DNA from: Asterias rubens
Taxonomy: Eukaryota > Echinodermata > Asteroidea > Forcipulatida > Asteriidae
NCBI RefSeq assembly: GCF_902459465.1
Contig: NC_047065.1
Span: 4,088,309-4,152,308 of the forward strand
Length of the DNA stretch: 64,000 nt
Direction of reading: 5' to 3'
The notes under the pieces are model-generated. The model ran no database searches. It saw only the letters and a list, made by a program, of their open reading frames with translations, and was not told the origin of the DNA. The translations under genes were made by a program, and so were the position numbers. Of this stretch, positions 1 to 8,950 are shown in pieces (within the stretch, counting starts at the first letter, position 1; every line of letters starts with the position of its first letter).

Positions 1-284
1 ACAATGATCTACACAAATATGCCTCGAAATTGCGTGGTTTTCATTTTACCTCGTCAACAAACACGGTCGGCTATTTATGGGAGTCAAAAATATTACTCCC
101 TTAAATGGCCGACCTTGTAAGTTCGCGACGTAAAATGAAAACCGTGCAATTTTGAGTGATACTTGTGTGGATCAGTATATTCTACTTTTAAAAGATCTTT
201 CTTACCATATGCATTTCATAACAAACGGTTTCAAACGCTTTTCATAGACCTACTCGCCCGATCCAAGGCAACGTGTTCCTTTAA
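1..284. mobile_element. Family C palindromic MITE, right part, in a LARS2 intron
   Basis: This copy is cut by the window start. A central foldback (arms about 1-75 and 85-175) is followed by a right end reading CCGATCCAAGGCAACGTG and closing with TTAA at 281-284. Fuller copies at 42163-42536, 43448-43819 and 56169-56560 share this structure. It has no coding capacity. Confidence 0.8.
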
Positions 285-304
285 GTGCTATGAGATGCCC
301 TGTG

Positions 305-352
305 GGTGTGATAATGCTCTATATAAGAACTATGTATTATTAGTACTATTAA
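305..352 (+). mobile_element. Possible LINE 3'-tail fragment
   Basis: The string CTATATAAGAACTATGTATT followed by ATTAGT-type triplets resembles the tail of the LINE remnant near 18345-18385 (CTTTATAAGAACTTTGTATT plus ATT repeats). It lies just upstream of the LARS2 exon. It is short and could be chance. Confidence 0.35.
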
Positions 353-377
353 TTATTTCCCGACTTCATTATAACAG

Positions 378-2003
378 GTCACAGAGCAGTTTACCTCAGA
401 CTACATGCTAAGCGTTGCAATCACACGTCTGATGACGTTAACCAGCGCACTACGTAACTATCCAGACGACGTCGTACGTGACAGCCCGGCGTACGAGAAG
501 GCTCTGTGTGCTTTGTGCATCATGACTGCCCCGGCCGCACCGCTTATTACATCAGAGCTTTGGAGAGGGATCGCTGGGGTGCCTTATCACATCTCAGACC
601 ATCAATGGGTGGGTAGACATTTTCATTTGGGTGGTAGGGGAACAATGGACCGTTCCGGCTTTCCACTAAGCTCCGCCCACCGCGCACGTGAGCAAGACAT
701 GACATTCTGCATGATTCTGCCGCGCGTGCCAAATATATGCGCACGCATGACCGAGATGGGTGAACGCGCACAGTTTGATTGACATGGCCGGATCGGTCCA
801 TATTTGACGAGGCTCTACAAAAATCCGTTGCTTGTCGCACAACTCACTTTTCCAGTGGAGAACTGTTGAGTGATGTGAGGGTGAAAAAAAAAGATTACAT
901 TTTCATTTTTTGTATGTTCTTTTATGCTTCTTTAGGGTCTTATTTTTTCAAATTTTCTGAAGTAAAATCTTTGTTTATTATTGGTAAAGGTGAATAAAAA
1001 CATGTTCTTTTTTACATCAATAGTTGATGTTTTTATTAAACGGGTTGTTACCCCAGTATGGGTTGTTTTTCAGACTATGTCATAATCTATTTTTCAAAAG
1101 GTCATAACTTTTGAACCAAACATCACACAAGTGTGTAAGATATGTCAGAACGAAGCTTGTTGTATGATCTTTCAATACAATTGCCACTTTCCAGGATTGT
1201 GATGTTCTACTGCAGTCATGGCCAACAGAAGCAGCGGAAATAACGGATCAAGCGGCAGATATTAACATTCTTATGAAGGTATGCACCCATTGAACTTTGT
1301 AGATAAATAGCATAAACAGTTCTGTAAATGAATTTCAACACTGCACTGTTAAAGGGTTTTGATACCTTTAGTAGATCAAGTTTTTGGCAATGCCATGAAT
1401 CCCTACTCACTGTGAATAAAATTGTATATTATGTAATATAATTTACCTGTAGAAGTTGAGCTTCATTATTTGACAAGTTTTTGAGACATAAAATGAAAAT
1501 CACAGAGCAATGTGTTAGGAGAAACGGGTAAATCCATTGTGAATGCTAAAATAATTTTGGTCTCACTGAGACCAAAATTACTTTGGTGAAATTGTTGAAC
1601 TCTTTTCTCAAAACCTACAGCACCTCAGCAAGTAATATTTTAAGGGAATCTTTGGACCATAGCTATTTTTAAGCCATGTAAGTTTTATTAGAACAGTGAA
1701 ATCTTGTGTGTTTTTTTTTTTTTTTTTTGTGTCGTACAAAAAGTACCCAAAGTGATAAATAAATTGCACTACTGTAGAGTATTTTGTTAATAGATTGTTT
1801 TTTTATTTTTATTACAGGTAAATAACCAGACAAAAGGCAGAGTCCAGGTTCCAGCTCATCTACTGCACGATGAAAAGGAAGTACAGAGGCTGTTACTAGA
1901 CAGTGACCTAGGTCAGGAGGTCATAGGTCAAAGAAGCATTAAAAGGGTCGTGTTTGTGTCCAAAGTACCACTTGTGAACTTTATACTGGATGATCCCAGT
2001 TGA
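378..2003 (+). CDS. LARS2: Mitochondrial leucyl-tRNA synthetase, C-terminal part (last three exons)
   Basis: The protein would charge mitochondrial tRNA-Leu with leucine in the matrix. Three coding exons are visible: 378-608, 1195-1278 and 1818-2003, ending in TGA at 2001-2003. All junctions are GT-AG and phase 0, giving 166 residues. The first exon carries the class Ia anticodon-binding helical domain, with a stretch reading EKALCALCIMTAPAAPLITS followed by ELW. The second begins DCDVLLQSWP and joins the preceding HQW exactly as in the animal LARS2 family. The third holds the end of the C-terminal domain, with SIKRVVFVSKVPLVNFIL matching the family's terminal SIKK...ALINFL pattern. The Rossmann catalytic core, editing domain and mitochondrial presequence lie upstream of the window. 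The first intron contains a GC-rich MITE and the second a family D element. Assignment to LARS2 rather than cytosolic LARS1 rests on the C-terminal pattern and is firm. Confidence 0.93.
647..799. mobile_element. Family I GC-rich MITE, diverged copy
   Basis: This element has inverted ends of the type CCGATCC...GCTCCGCCC and ends in GGATCGGTCC. The interior is CpG-rich with ACGTGAG and GCGCACGCATG strings. Better copies lie at 9967-10175 and 28370-28553. It sits in the LARS2 intron that begins at 609. Confidence 0.6.
1349..1762. mobile_element. Family D palindromic element in the last LARS2 intron
   Basis: It begins with TTAAAGGGTTTTGATACC at 1349 and contains a near-perfect hairpin around ATTTTGGTCTC-ACT-GAGACCAAAAT (about 1553-1577). 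It ends near GTACAAAAAGTACCCAAAG at about 1733-1752. The same parts recur at 35483-35815 and 56557-56906. A T-run lies at about 1709-1729. Confidence 0.65.
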
Positions 2004-2269
2004 TGTGGAACTGTTTAACAATTTTTTAACAAAAGTTTAATGAAGCAATTCACACCAGTTTTTTGTATTGAAATAAGAGGGACTCCAAAGTCAAATTCAG
2101 TTTTGTGAGTCACTTTTTGTCCAAAAGATATAGTCCTTATGGAAATAATTACAAAATTACAGGTGTCTTCTCAACGCTACAACGTTGGGAAATGCCAATG
2201 TTTTGGATACTTTCAAGGACATTTTTTGTCAAAATCCAAGTGCTTATTTATGGGGAAAATTATACAGAA

Positions 2270-2530
2270 AGATCATAAGGTCACATGTAAAGGTTTCAGC
2301 CGAAAATAGTGTCTGTCTGTTGAAAAAAAAGCAACAAACTAGCTGTTGTATGGTATTTTCACAAGAAACTTCAAATCCATCAATGTTTAGCGAGGTGACA
2401 GCGTGTAACAACCACATCTCTTGTTGCAGCATACGAAAGCCAAAACATCCCCTTGGAAATCCTAGAAATGATTCATATAATCAAATGTTTTGCGACTTAT
2501 CCAAACCATATTACATTGAAAGGGAATTCT
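2270..2530. repeat. Family G dispersed repeat
   Basis: A stretch reading GTCACATGTAAAGGTTTCAG, then an A-rich string, a fragment about acting on CACAAGAA..TCAAATC and a GAGGTGACAG motif, recurs at about 12360-12560, 32575-32710 and 61205-61450. No termini or coding capacity could be defined. Confidence 0.5.
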
Positions 2531-2533
2531 CTT

Positions 2534-2926
2534 TTAAAGGCACTGGACGCTATTGGTAATTACTCAAAATAATTGTTAGCATAAAACCTTACTTTATCAC
2601 AAGCAATGGAGATCTGTTGATAGTAGAAAACATTGTGAGAAACCGCTCTGAAGTAATGTAGTTTTTTCGAGAAAGAAATAATTTTCCACTTTTAGTATTT
2701 GAATTTGATTTCGAGACCTCAGAATTAGACTTTGAGGTCCCGAAATCAAGCATCTGAACGCACACAACTTCGTGTGACAAGGGTTTTTTTCTTCCATTAT
2801 TATCTCGCAACTTTGATGACCAATGGAGTTCAAATTTTCACAGGTTTGTTATTTTATGCATATGTTGAGATACACCAAGTGAGAAGACTGGTCTTGACAA
2901 TTACCAAACGTGTCCAGTGTCTTTAA
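2534..2926. mobile_element. Family A palindromic MITE, complete copy
   Basis: TTAA flanks both ends (2534-2537 and 2923-2926). The left end reads AAGGCACTGGACGCTATTGG and the right end is its imperfect inverted complement, ending CCAGTGTCTTTAA. The centre is a foldback around GATTTCGAGACCTCA / TTGAGGTCCCGAAATC (2705-2745). More than a dozen copies occur in the window. Confidence 0.85.
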
Positions 2927-4097
2927 AGTAATTTAAACTACCAACAGCTGCAGTTCTTCTCACCACTATTGAGTTTTTATAGACGATATTATTTTTTTTA
3001 ACTTTCAATGTATAACCCTACCTTTAACGTTGCTATTGTGTTTCATATTAAAAAGAACTCTCAAAGTGAAATGAAGTAATAAATAAATAAAAATAAATAT
3101 AAGGATTTATTTATTTTCTTCACTGTAGCTACCAAACCATGTCTAATTTCCTGAGCTGTCAAGCTTGCTATGTTTGTCTGGTTTCCCTGTTCACACAGTA
3201 ACTTTTTTTCTTCTGACATCTCATTTCATAATAATTTAACAGACTTTCCAACCTCAGTTTAGGTTATAAAACTGGGTTGAGATGGTTGAGAAACTATCGC
3301 CCAATTTCATGAAGTTGTTGAACACAAAACTGCTTAGAGAAGGAAAATCGTGCTTCACAGAAACAGGTCACCAGCCAAAATACTATGTAATGTAAACAGT
3401 TTGTGACTGGCTCCCTGTTTTGCAGACAGGTATGATATTCATCCTACTTCCGATTTCCGATTTTTCTGTTATTCGGCTCTTGGAAAAGTCTGGTAAAATT
3501 GTGATTAAATAGCACGAGATGTTTAATTAAAGCTTACATCATGTTAACATGTGGGTTTGAACTATACACATGGTACCTAGGGTGTTAGTACCTAGTGTGA
3601 CCTCAAGGAAAATTACAAAATATTTAAACAAATTATCAACGTGTTATTAGCCAAAGAAATACCATTAACTCAATAATCAGGCCTCATCTTTGCACTATGG
3701 CAGCCAAAACAAGTTTGCGAGAATGTAAATGTGGAAAAACTCCCACACCCCAACCCCAAATTTGATAAACCATACCCTATCTTGTTGGGCTGTAGATGCC
3801 TTTAATTACGCCGTGCATGTACAGGTGTACGTAGCATCATAGAGCAGGACTGGTCCTATAATAGAGCAAGAGTGAGCATCTGCCATCCCAATATACGCGG
3901 CCGTGAAACCGTTCCCTGCGTTTTGCCCAGGGACCAAACAAATAATGTCATTCCTGTATTTTTCATTATCTGCGGTAATAAACCAAAATGGACGCCACCA
4001 AAACAAGTTTGGCTTTTCAGCCCATTGTTGTGCCTGTGACAGGCTGCAATTTGTGATTTGTTTTATGTTCCATTGTGTGTCTGGAATGGAAATAAGC

Positions 4098-4366
4098 ACT
4101 GGAGACACTTTGGTCTTTACTCAAAATATTTGGTACTGCATGGTAGCATAAAAAAACTTGTCAACGAGCAATGAAGAGCTGTTTGGAAGTATAAAACAAT
4201 GGAGATACGGTTCCCTCTGAAGTAAAATGGTTTTTGAGAAAGAGGTAATTTCTCACTGAAGCCTTTTAGTATGCATCTGAAGGTACACAAATGTGTGCAT
4301 CAAGGGTGTTTTTTCTTTCATTATTCTCTCGCAACTTCGATGACCAATCGATTCCAAATTTCAAAT
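4098..4366. mobile_element. Family A MITE, truncated copy
   Basis: It retains the blocks GGTTCCCTCTGAAGTAAAAT, GAGAAAGAGGTAATTT and TCTCGCAACTTCGATGACCA that mark family A. The right terminus and the central foldback are lost. Confidence 0.7.
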
Positions 4367-4617
4367 AATGCGAGCCGTGACCCGCCAAGTCAAATTGTTG
4401 TCACATGTCACTGGGAAGGGGAGTAGCAAAGGTGATTTTAAATGGGGTTAAGTTCATGGTTATCACTCATGTAGCATGAATATTGAACCTGACTTGTGTG
4501 TTGTGCATTATTGTGATTGCTGTTTTTTAACCCAAAGTCTACACTTAACTCTGTCACAGTAAGTTGCGTTTGAACCGGTAGTGATTGTACACTGTAAATC
4601 GCATAATTTAGTTCAAC

Positions 4618-4716
4618 ATGGGTAGCCTGTATTTTGGTTATGGCAGTAACATGCTGAGCGAGAGACTTCTAGTGAACGGCATTTCGTCAACGTTCGTTAC
4701 GGTGGCCAAGTTAAAT
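4618..4716 (+). CDS. Orphan GGCT-like first coding exon (tandem duplicate)
   Basis: This open stretch of 33 codons from ATG to a perfect GTAAGT donor reads MGSLYFGYGSNMLSERLL... and ends VAKLN. It matches the first exon of the downstream GGCT gene (8951-9049) in length (99 bases), start, phase 0 donor and the YGSN substrate-binding loop. The two exons differ at many residues, so this is not a recent copy. I found no partner exons for the GVVW core or the QEGV catalytic segment between here and the opposite-strand lectin at 6456. It is either an alternative first exon splicing about 5 kb downstream to 9671, or a relic of a duplicated gene. Confidence 0.7.
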
Positions 4717-4776
4717 GTAAGTTTGTGATGGGATATTGTAGCCCCCTTCTTTTCCTTTTTTTTGTTTTTGAAAGTG

Positions 4777-5137
4777 TTAAAGCCATTGGACCCTTTCGGT
4801 AAACACAACTTTTCGGTGTACCACAACTTCTATATCAAATAACAAACCTGTGGAAATTTAGGCTCAATCGGTCATCGGAGTCGGGAGAAAACAACGGAAA
4901 AACCCACCCTTGTTTCCGCGCGTTAGGCCGTGTCATGACATGTGTTTAAAATAAATCCGTAATTCTCGTTAACGAGAATTTCTATTGTTTTGCTGTTTTC
5001 TCAAAAAGTAAAGCATTTCATGGAATAATATTTCAAGAGAAGTCTTTCACCATTGCCTTCTGTAAACCCTGTAAGTTATTTGTAAATCTGTGAACTTTTA
5101 TTTTTTTTTCTGAACCGAAAGGGTCCAATGGCTTTAA
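4777..5137. mobile_element. Family B MITE with TTAA flanks
   Basis: The terminal inverted repeats are very clean: the left end reads AAGCCATTGGACCCTTTCGG and the right end is its exact reverse complement. TTAA lies at 4777-4780 and 5134-5137. A perfect central palindrome, ATTCTCGTTAACGAGAAT, sits at about 4962-4979. A shorter relative lies at 41823-42016. The element has no coding capacity. Confidence 0.9.
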
Positions 5138-5317
5138 CCGACAGAAAATACGCGGTTTTCCCTTGGCCATGCTGACCTATTTTTGGAAAGGCGGTTTTGC
5201 CTTTGGTAAAGGTTCAAGTAGTTTGCATTTTGACTCATAGGCCTATACCTGACCCGGTAAGTTAACTAAGCTCCGGCCTGAATGTTGCCAAGAGGATTAA
5301 AGAAGTTGACTTGCCGT

Positions 5318-5702
5318 TTAAAGGCCACTGGACACTATTGGTAATTGTCAAAGACCATGTCTTCTCAGTTGGTGTATCTCAATATATGCATAAAATAACA
5401 AACCTGTGAAAATTTTAGCTCAATTGGTCGTCGAAGTTGCGAGATAATAATGAAAGAAAAAAACACCCTTGTCACACGAAGCTGTGAGCTTTCATGTGCT
5501 TGATTTCGATACCTCAAACTCTAATTCTGAGGTCTCGAAATCAAATATATGTGGAAAATTACTTCTTTCTCGAAAACTATGTTACTTCAGAGGGAGCCGT
5601 TTCTCACAATGTGTTATACTATCAACAGCTCCCCATTACCCGTTACCAAGGTTTTATGCTAATAATTATTTCGAGTAATAACAAAGTGTCCAGTGCCGTT
5701 AA
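5318..5702. mobile_element. Family A palindromic MITE, complete copy
   Basis: TTAA at 5318-5321 and 5699-5702 flank ends of the GGCCACTGGACACTATTGG type. The central foldback runs GATTTCGATACCTCA to GAGGTCTCGAAATC. Confidence 0.85.
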
Positions 5703-5830
5703 TGGTTAAAATTGTATGCTTTTTTGTGGCATACTCTGACCGTAGTAAACAACGTAGAACTAAATTGGATAACAAACAAACTGCCAGGGAGTTGTTAACG
5801 GTGAGATCCGCTCCGACGAGAGTGGGCGAT

Positions 5831-5870
5831 TTTTTTTTTTTTTTTTTTTTTTGGAGGGGGGGCTTGTTTA
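5831..5870. repeat. Poly-T tract followed by G-run
   Basis: About 22 consecutive T residues are followed by GGAGGGGGGG. This is simple sequence, prone to length error in assemblies. Confidence 0.8.
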
Positions 5871-6136
5871 TGTTCCGATACCCTATAATCTCATAAAGTT
5901 AACACAATACGATAACCTAAAAATTCTGCATCTACAAAATTGTAATAAATTCACCAAATTCGAAACTATGTTATTGTGTAGTTTTTCCCGACTTTCTGAT
6001 CTTTTGTCAAAAATGTAACCTCCATTCTAACTGCATTTTTAACTGTGCGCAAAAATTTATGAGTGAGTTCGTAGTATTCAAAGATTGTAAGAAAAAGAGT
6101 TACTCTGACTACTAATGTTTGTACAATGTGTTTGTC

Positions 6137-6196
6137 ACGATACATCAAGACATTAAGTCACGATACGTCGAGACAGTCACGATACATCGAGACATG
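6137..6196. repeat. Short tandem repeat (about 20 bp x 3)
   Basis: Three near-copies of CACGATACATCGAGACA occur in a row with 3-7 bases between them. The stretch lies downstream of the lectin coding region. I see no function. Confidence 0.65.
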
Positions 6197-6455
6197 CAGC
6201 AGTCAATGATCCTCGAACATCCACAGAACAGAGAGTCACCCAGAGTCCGGACTCGTCATGCTGTTTTCTCAGTCAAATGGAAAATGAGACAAAAAGTATC
6301 ATTTCTCGTCTTCGTGATATCTCCTTCATCAGCAGCCGCATCATGACGAGTTGTGTTGTTGGGCTGGCACAACGCACATTCCCTCCACCTTGCTCCAGCA
6401 GATTGAAGGAACAATGTCAGGGTGTGATTTGGCGAGCCTTCCCGCATGACACGAC

Positions 6456-7013
6456 TTACTGAGATCCAAGGCGACCGTCATCACCGGTGTATAGGCAGAA
6501 TAGTGGGGTGTTGGTGGTGACGGGTACAGGGAGCTTACAGACTGCGTAGTTTTCCCTGTTGCAAGGTTTATCGTCCCATTTGCCGCCACGGTCACCCCAC
6601 ATTGATACACAGTGCGAATCAGAGGAGGCATCTGGTTGGTTGGCCGCCCAGTTCTCGTAAGAGCCGCTCGCATCACTACGACGTGCATCATACAAATTTC
6701 CCTTCGGGTTGATGACACCAATCCAGAGATCCGGTCCAGTTGTGGTATCCTGAATCTTTTGCAGAAAGAATTCCCAAATAAACTCATGTTCGGATTGTGA
6801 GTTTGGGATACCAAGCGTTGCTCCATACTTGGGACAAAAACTCGTTGCGTTGTTCCAAGTCATCTTCTCCGTTATGAAGTAACATGACGCTCCGTCTTTG
6901 CGCCAATTGGGAGGGCAGTTTCCACGCTGGCAGTTCTTTTGCTGGCAGATATCTGCCAGTATACTTCCACAACCGAGACCCAGAAGCAGGCTTGAAACTT
7001 TAAAGATATTCAT
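6456..7013 (-). CDS. Secreted C-type lectin
   Basis: One open frame of 185 residues starts at ATG 7013. It has a hydrophobic signal peptide (residues 1-20, ending SILA) and then a C-type lectin domain (about 33-160). The six expected cysteines fall at 33, 44, 60, 135, 151 and 159, fitting the long-form pairing C33-C44, C60-C159 and C135-C151. WIGV lies at 97-100. The calcium/sugar site reads QPD (126-128), the galactose-type motif, with WDD (146-148) replacing the usual WND. The product would be a secreted carbohydrate-binding protein, probably for immunity or adhesion (inference). After CKL the tail (PVPVTTNTP...) has no domain. The stop codon overlaps a perfect GTAAGT donor (6459-6454), so further exons may exist below 6456. 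The coding region is intronless as read and lies between two GGCT-like exons on the opposite strand. Confidence 0.85.
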   Translation of the reverse strand: MNIFKVSSLLLGLGCGSILADICQQKNCQRGNCPPNWRKDGASCYFITEKMTWNNATSFCPKYGATLGIPNSQSEHEFIWEFFLQKIQDTTTGPDLWIGVINPKGNLYDARRSDASGSYENWAANQPDASSDSHCVSMWGDRGGKWDDKPCNRENYAVCKLPVPVTTNTPLFCLYTGDDGRLGSQ

Positions 7014-7086
7014 TTTTTTGGTTCAGTAAAGTAAACTTGGTTAGATGTCTAAAGGCAAAGGAGCGAGGTTCCGTGAAGTCTCAGTT

Positions 7087-7097
7087 AAAATTATACA
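7087..7097 (-). promoter_or_regulatory. Candidate TATA box of the lectin gene
   Basis: On the minus strand the sequence reads TGTATAATTTTAAC about 75-85 bases upstream of the lectin start codon, in AT-rich DNA. The position suits a short 5' UTR. This is motif evidence only. Confidence 0.3.
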
Positions 7098-7862
7098 GAC
7101 ACTCCAAAATGGCTTCCGTTGTCAATTCCTCCCTGGTTCACTTCCACGATAACAATGACGCCACACTGGCGAGCAGAGCCTCTTAATTGCGATCTGTTTC
7201 GCTTGAGTTGATGTTTTTTAACGCTTAGGTTTATAGAAATTTTGTGTTTTCTTTAATGGTTACCAAAGTAACACTAATTCACCGTACGAACGCGGTCACG
7301 TTTCTGTTATTACAGCTATTAAATAATAATTGCTATCATTATCAACGAAACGGCCTTTCTGTTAAATTAGTCCTACAATGAACAAAAGCGCCAGCGACGG
7401 AACTTCCTGCGTCAACCCAGATAATGAATTAGTCAACTGAAACCAAAGTGATATTAATATCTTACTGACCGCCATGGGTATGTCGACACGCCGTAATAGT
7501 TTGCCAAGAGGATGTAAAGACACTAAAGAAATTGACTAACCGTTTAGTGGTTTAAAATTTTAGTTTTGGATGAGATAGTCCTCACGTTTTGTGGCACACC
7601 TCTACACACTGTGTTTTATGTATTATAAAAACGCTGCGACTAGCTGCGATACCATCTTGTGGGTGGTGGGCACGCCAACTACATGTATTTTGCACTACTA
7701 CTCTGCAAGGTTTTCTGCTTTAGTCTATAAGTGGTACCCACAAATGATTTCATATTTTGTGTATAATATAATATGATTTATAGAAATTTTTATATTTCTT
7801 TAATTGCTACCAAAGTAACACTAATTCACCGTACGAACGCGGTCGTCACGTTTCTATTACAG

Positions 7863-8266
7863 GTTTTCTCGGTCAATTTCGGCAAATGAGCAGCCAAATT
7901 AACCACCAAGCTATTCTATTTCGCGCGAAATCGAATGCTACTGAAAAGGGTCATTCGATTTCGTTTTATGATTAGTCAAATGTAATGTTGCGTCATTCGA
8001 TTTAACAAAATAATAATTCAATTTAACAATTCATCAAAGCAGCATTCAAATTCGCAACGCTTCTTGAGGCGTTTGTGCCACGAAAAAGAATGACGATACG
8101 CTAAATTGAACAGAGTGCTAAAGGAATTTGAATCGACTTATTAACGAAATTGAATGGCCGAATCCTGAATTTGAAACGCAGTAACAACTGGAGAGGCAAA
8201 ACAGCTTTAACTCGAACGCATGAAAATGAAATTGGCTGCTCATTTTCTGAATTTGACCGAGAAAAC
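7863..8266. mobile_element. 404-bp MITE with 38-bp terminal inverted repeats
   Basis: The left end begins GTTTTCTCGGTCAATTTCGG and continues through AAATGAGCAGCC. The right end is the inverted counterpart with a few mismatches, closing GACCGAGAAAAC. ATTACA flanks both sides as an apparent target duplication. A paralogous uninterrupted segment at 7300-7335 supplies the empty site. The interior is full of ATTCGATTT-type motifs and has no long open frame. Confidence 0.85.
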
Positions 8267-8329
8267 TTATATTACAACTATTGAATAATTGCTATCAATT
8301 GATACCTCACCATGCAATGCCTCAAATCC

Positions 8330-8500
8330 CGGTCCCATGTACCTCATTATATTACCACTTTACTGTCAATCTACTACTCTTTCTGCTTTTCGTAAAGTCC
8401 TTAAGACTCACCTTTTTCCAAGTTAATTTCTTTCTAGTGCGCTATGATCTAGATGGAATTGCGCCTTTAAAATTTTAATTGTTGTTGTTGTTATTGCTTA
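8330..8500 (+). mobile_element. LINE 3' end with reverse-transcriptase C-terminal remnant
   Basis: One frame reads QSTTLSAFRKVLKTHLFPS then stop, the recurrent C-terminus of CR1/L2-like non-LTR reverse transcriptases (xFKxxLKTxLF). It is followed by a GCGC-containing tail and TTG/GTT repeats. Only about the last 20 codons survive. Confidence 0.65.
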
Positions 8501-8598
8501 TTGTCCTCTGCAAAAACAAAGTGATGAAGAAGGATTTTTACATACAAAAAAAACCAATTGTTTGTTTTAGAACTACAAGCTCCGTTTTGCCGACAATC

Positions 8599-8656
8599 CT
8601 CATTGGCCAACAGACGCATTATGGAAGGGAGCTACGGCAACTATCGACCAATCACA
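8599..8656 (+). promoter_or_regulatory. CCAAT-type motifs upstream of GGCT
   Basis: CATTGGCCAA (about 8600) and CGACCAATCAC (about 8646) lie 300-350 bases upstream of the GGCT start codon, in otherwise unremarkable DNA. Motif evidence only; the transcription start is unknown. Confidence 0.3.
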
Positions 8657-8950
8657 GGGCGACACTGTGTGGCGTTTTCGTTGACAATAATTCTGACTGA
8701 AAACGTGTCTTGTTGTTACTTAATAGACCATAGTCTATGGTTTTAGACCCACCCAATTTAGGCGCAATTCTAACTTCTTCATTGAAACTTTGAACGGCCC
8801 ACAAGAATCTCGCTGCATAAGAAGACGATAGGGGGCGCTGTGTAATCGAACAGGTGTGTACGTCCGTCCCCGTGCGTAAAAATAAATTCTATAGGCCTCT
8901 CCAAAGATATAGTATCGTTGGCCTCTCGCTCAGCATCATCAATAAGAAGA

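Larger units (their letters stand above)
2004..4617. other. Intergenic stretch between LARS2 and the GGCT-like exon
   Basis: I see no convincing coding exon here. The stretch holds a family G fragment (about 2270-2530), a complete family A element (2534-2926), AT-rich unique sequence with AAATA repeats at about 3080-3115, and a truncated family A copy (about 4098-4366). No canonical AATAAA lies close to the LARS2 stop. Confidence 0.6.
7014..8950. other. Intergenic stretch between the lectin and GGCT
   Basis: The stretch holds a roughly 100-base duplicated segment (7224-7335 and 7771-7862 plus 8267-8300), the second copy split by a MITE, and a LINE 3' remnant (8330-8500). CCAAT-type motifs lie at about 8601 and 8648, upstream of GGCT. 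No coding exon was recognised. Confidence 0.55.

Noticed and set aside
405..840. Long open frames continuing past 608 on the plus strand and on the minus strand at 547-840
   Set aside because: The LARS2 exon ends at 608 with a GTGGGT donor and rejoins at 1195 in frame; sequence beyond is MITE. The minus-strand frame is a shadow.
6341..6826. 161-codon open frame on the minus strand overlapping the lectin
   Set aside because: It lies in another frame of the lectin coding region, has no signal peptide or domain, and would compete with a well-supported C-type lectin fold.
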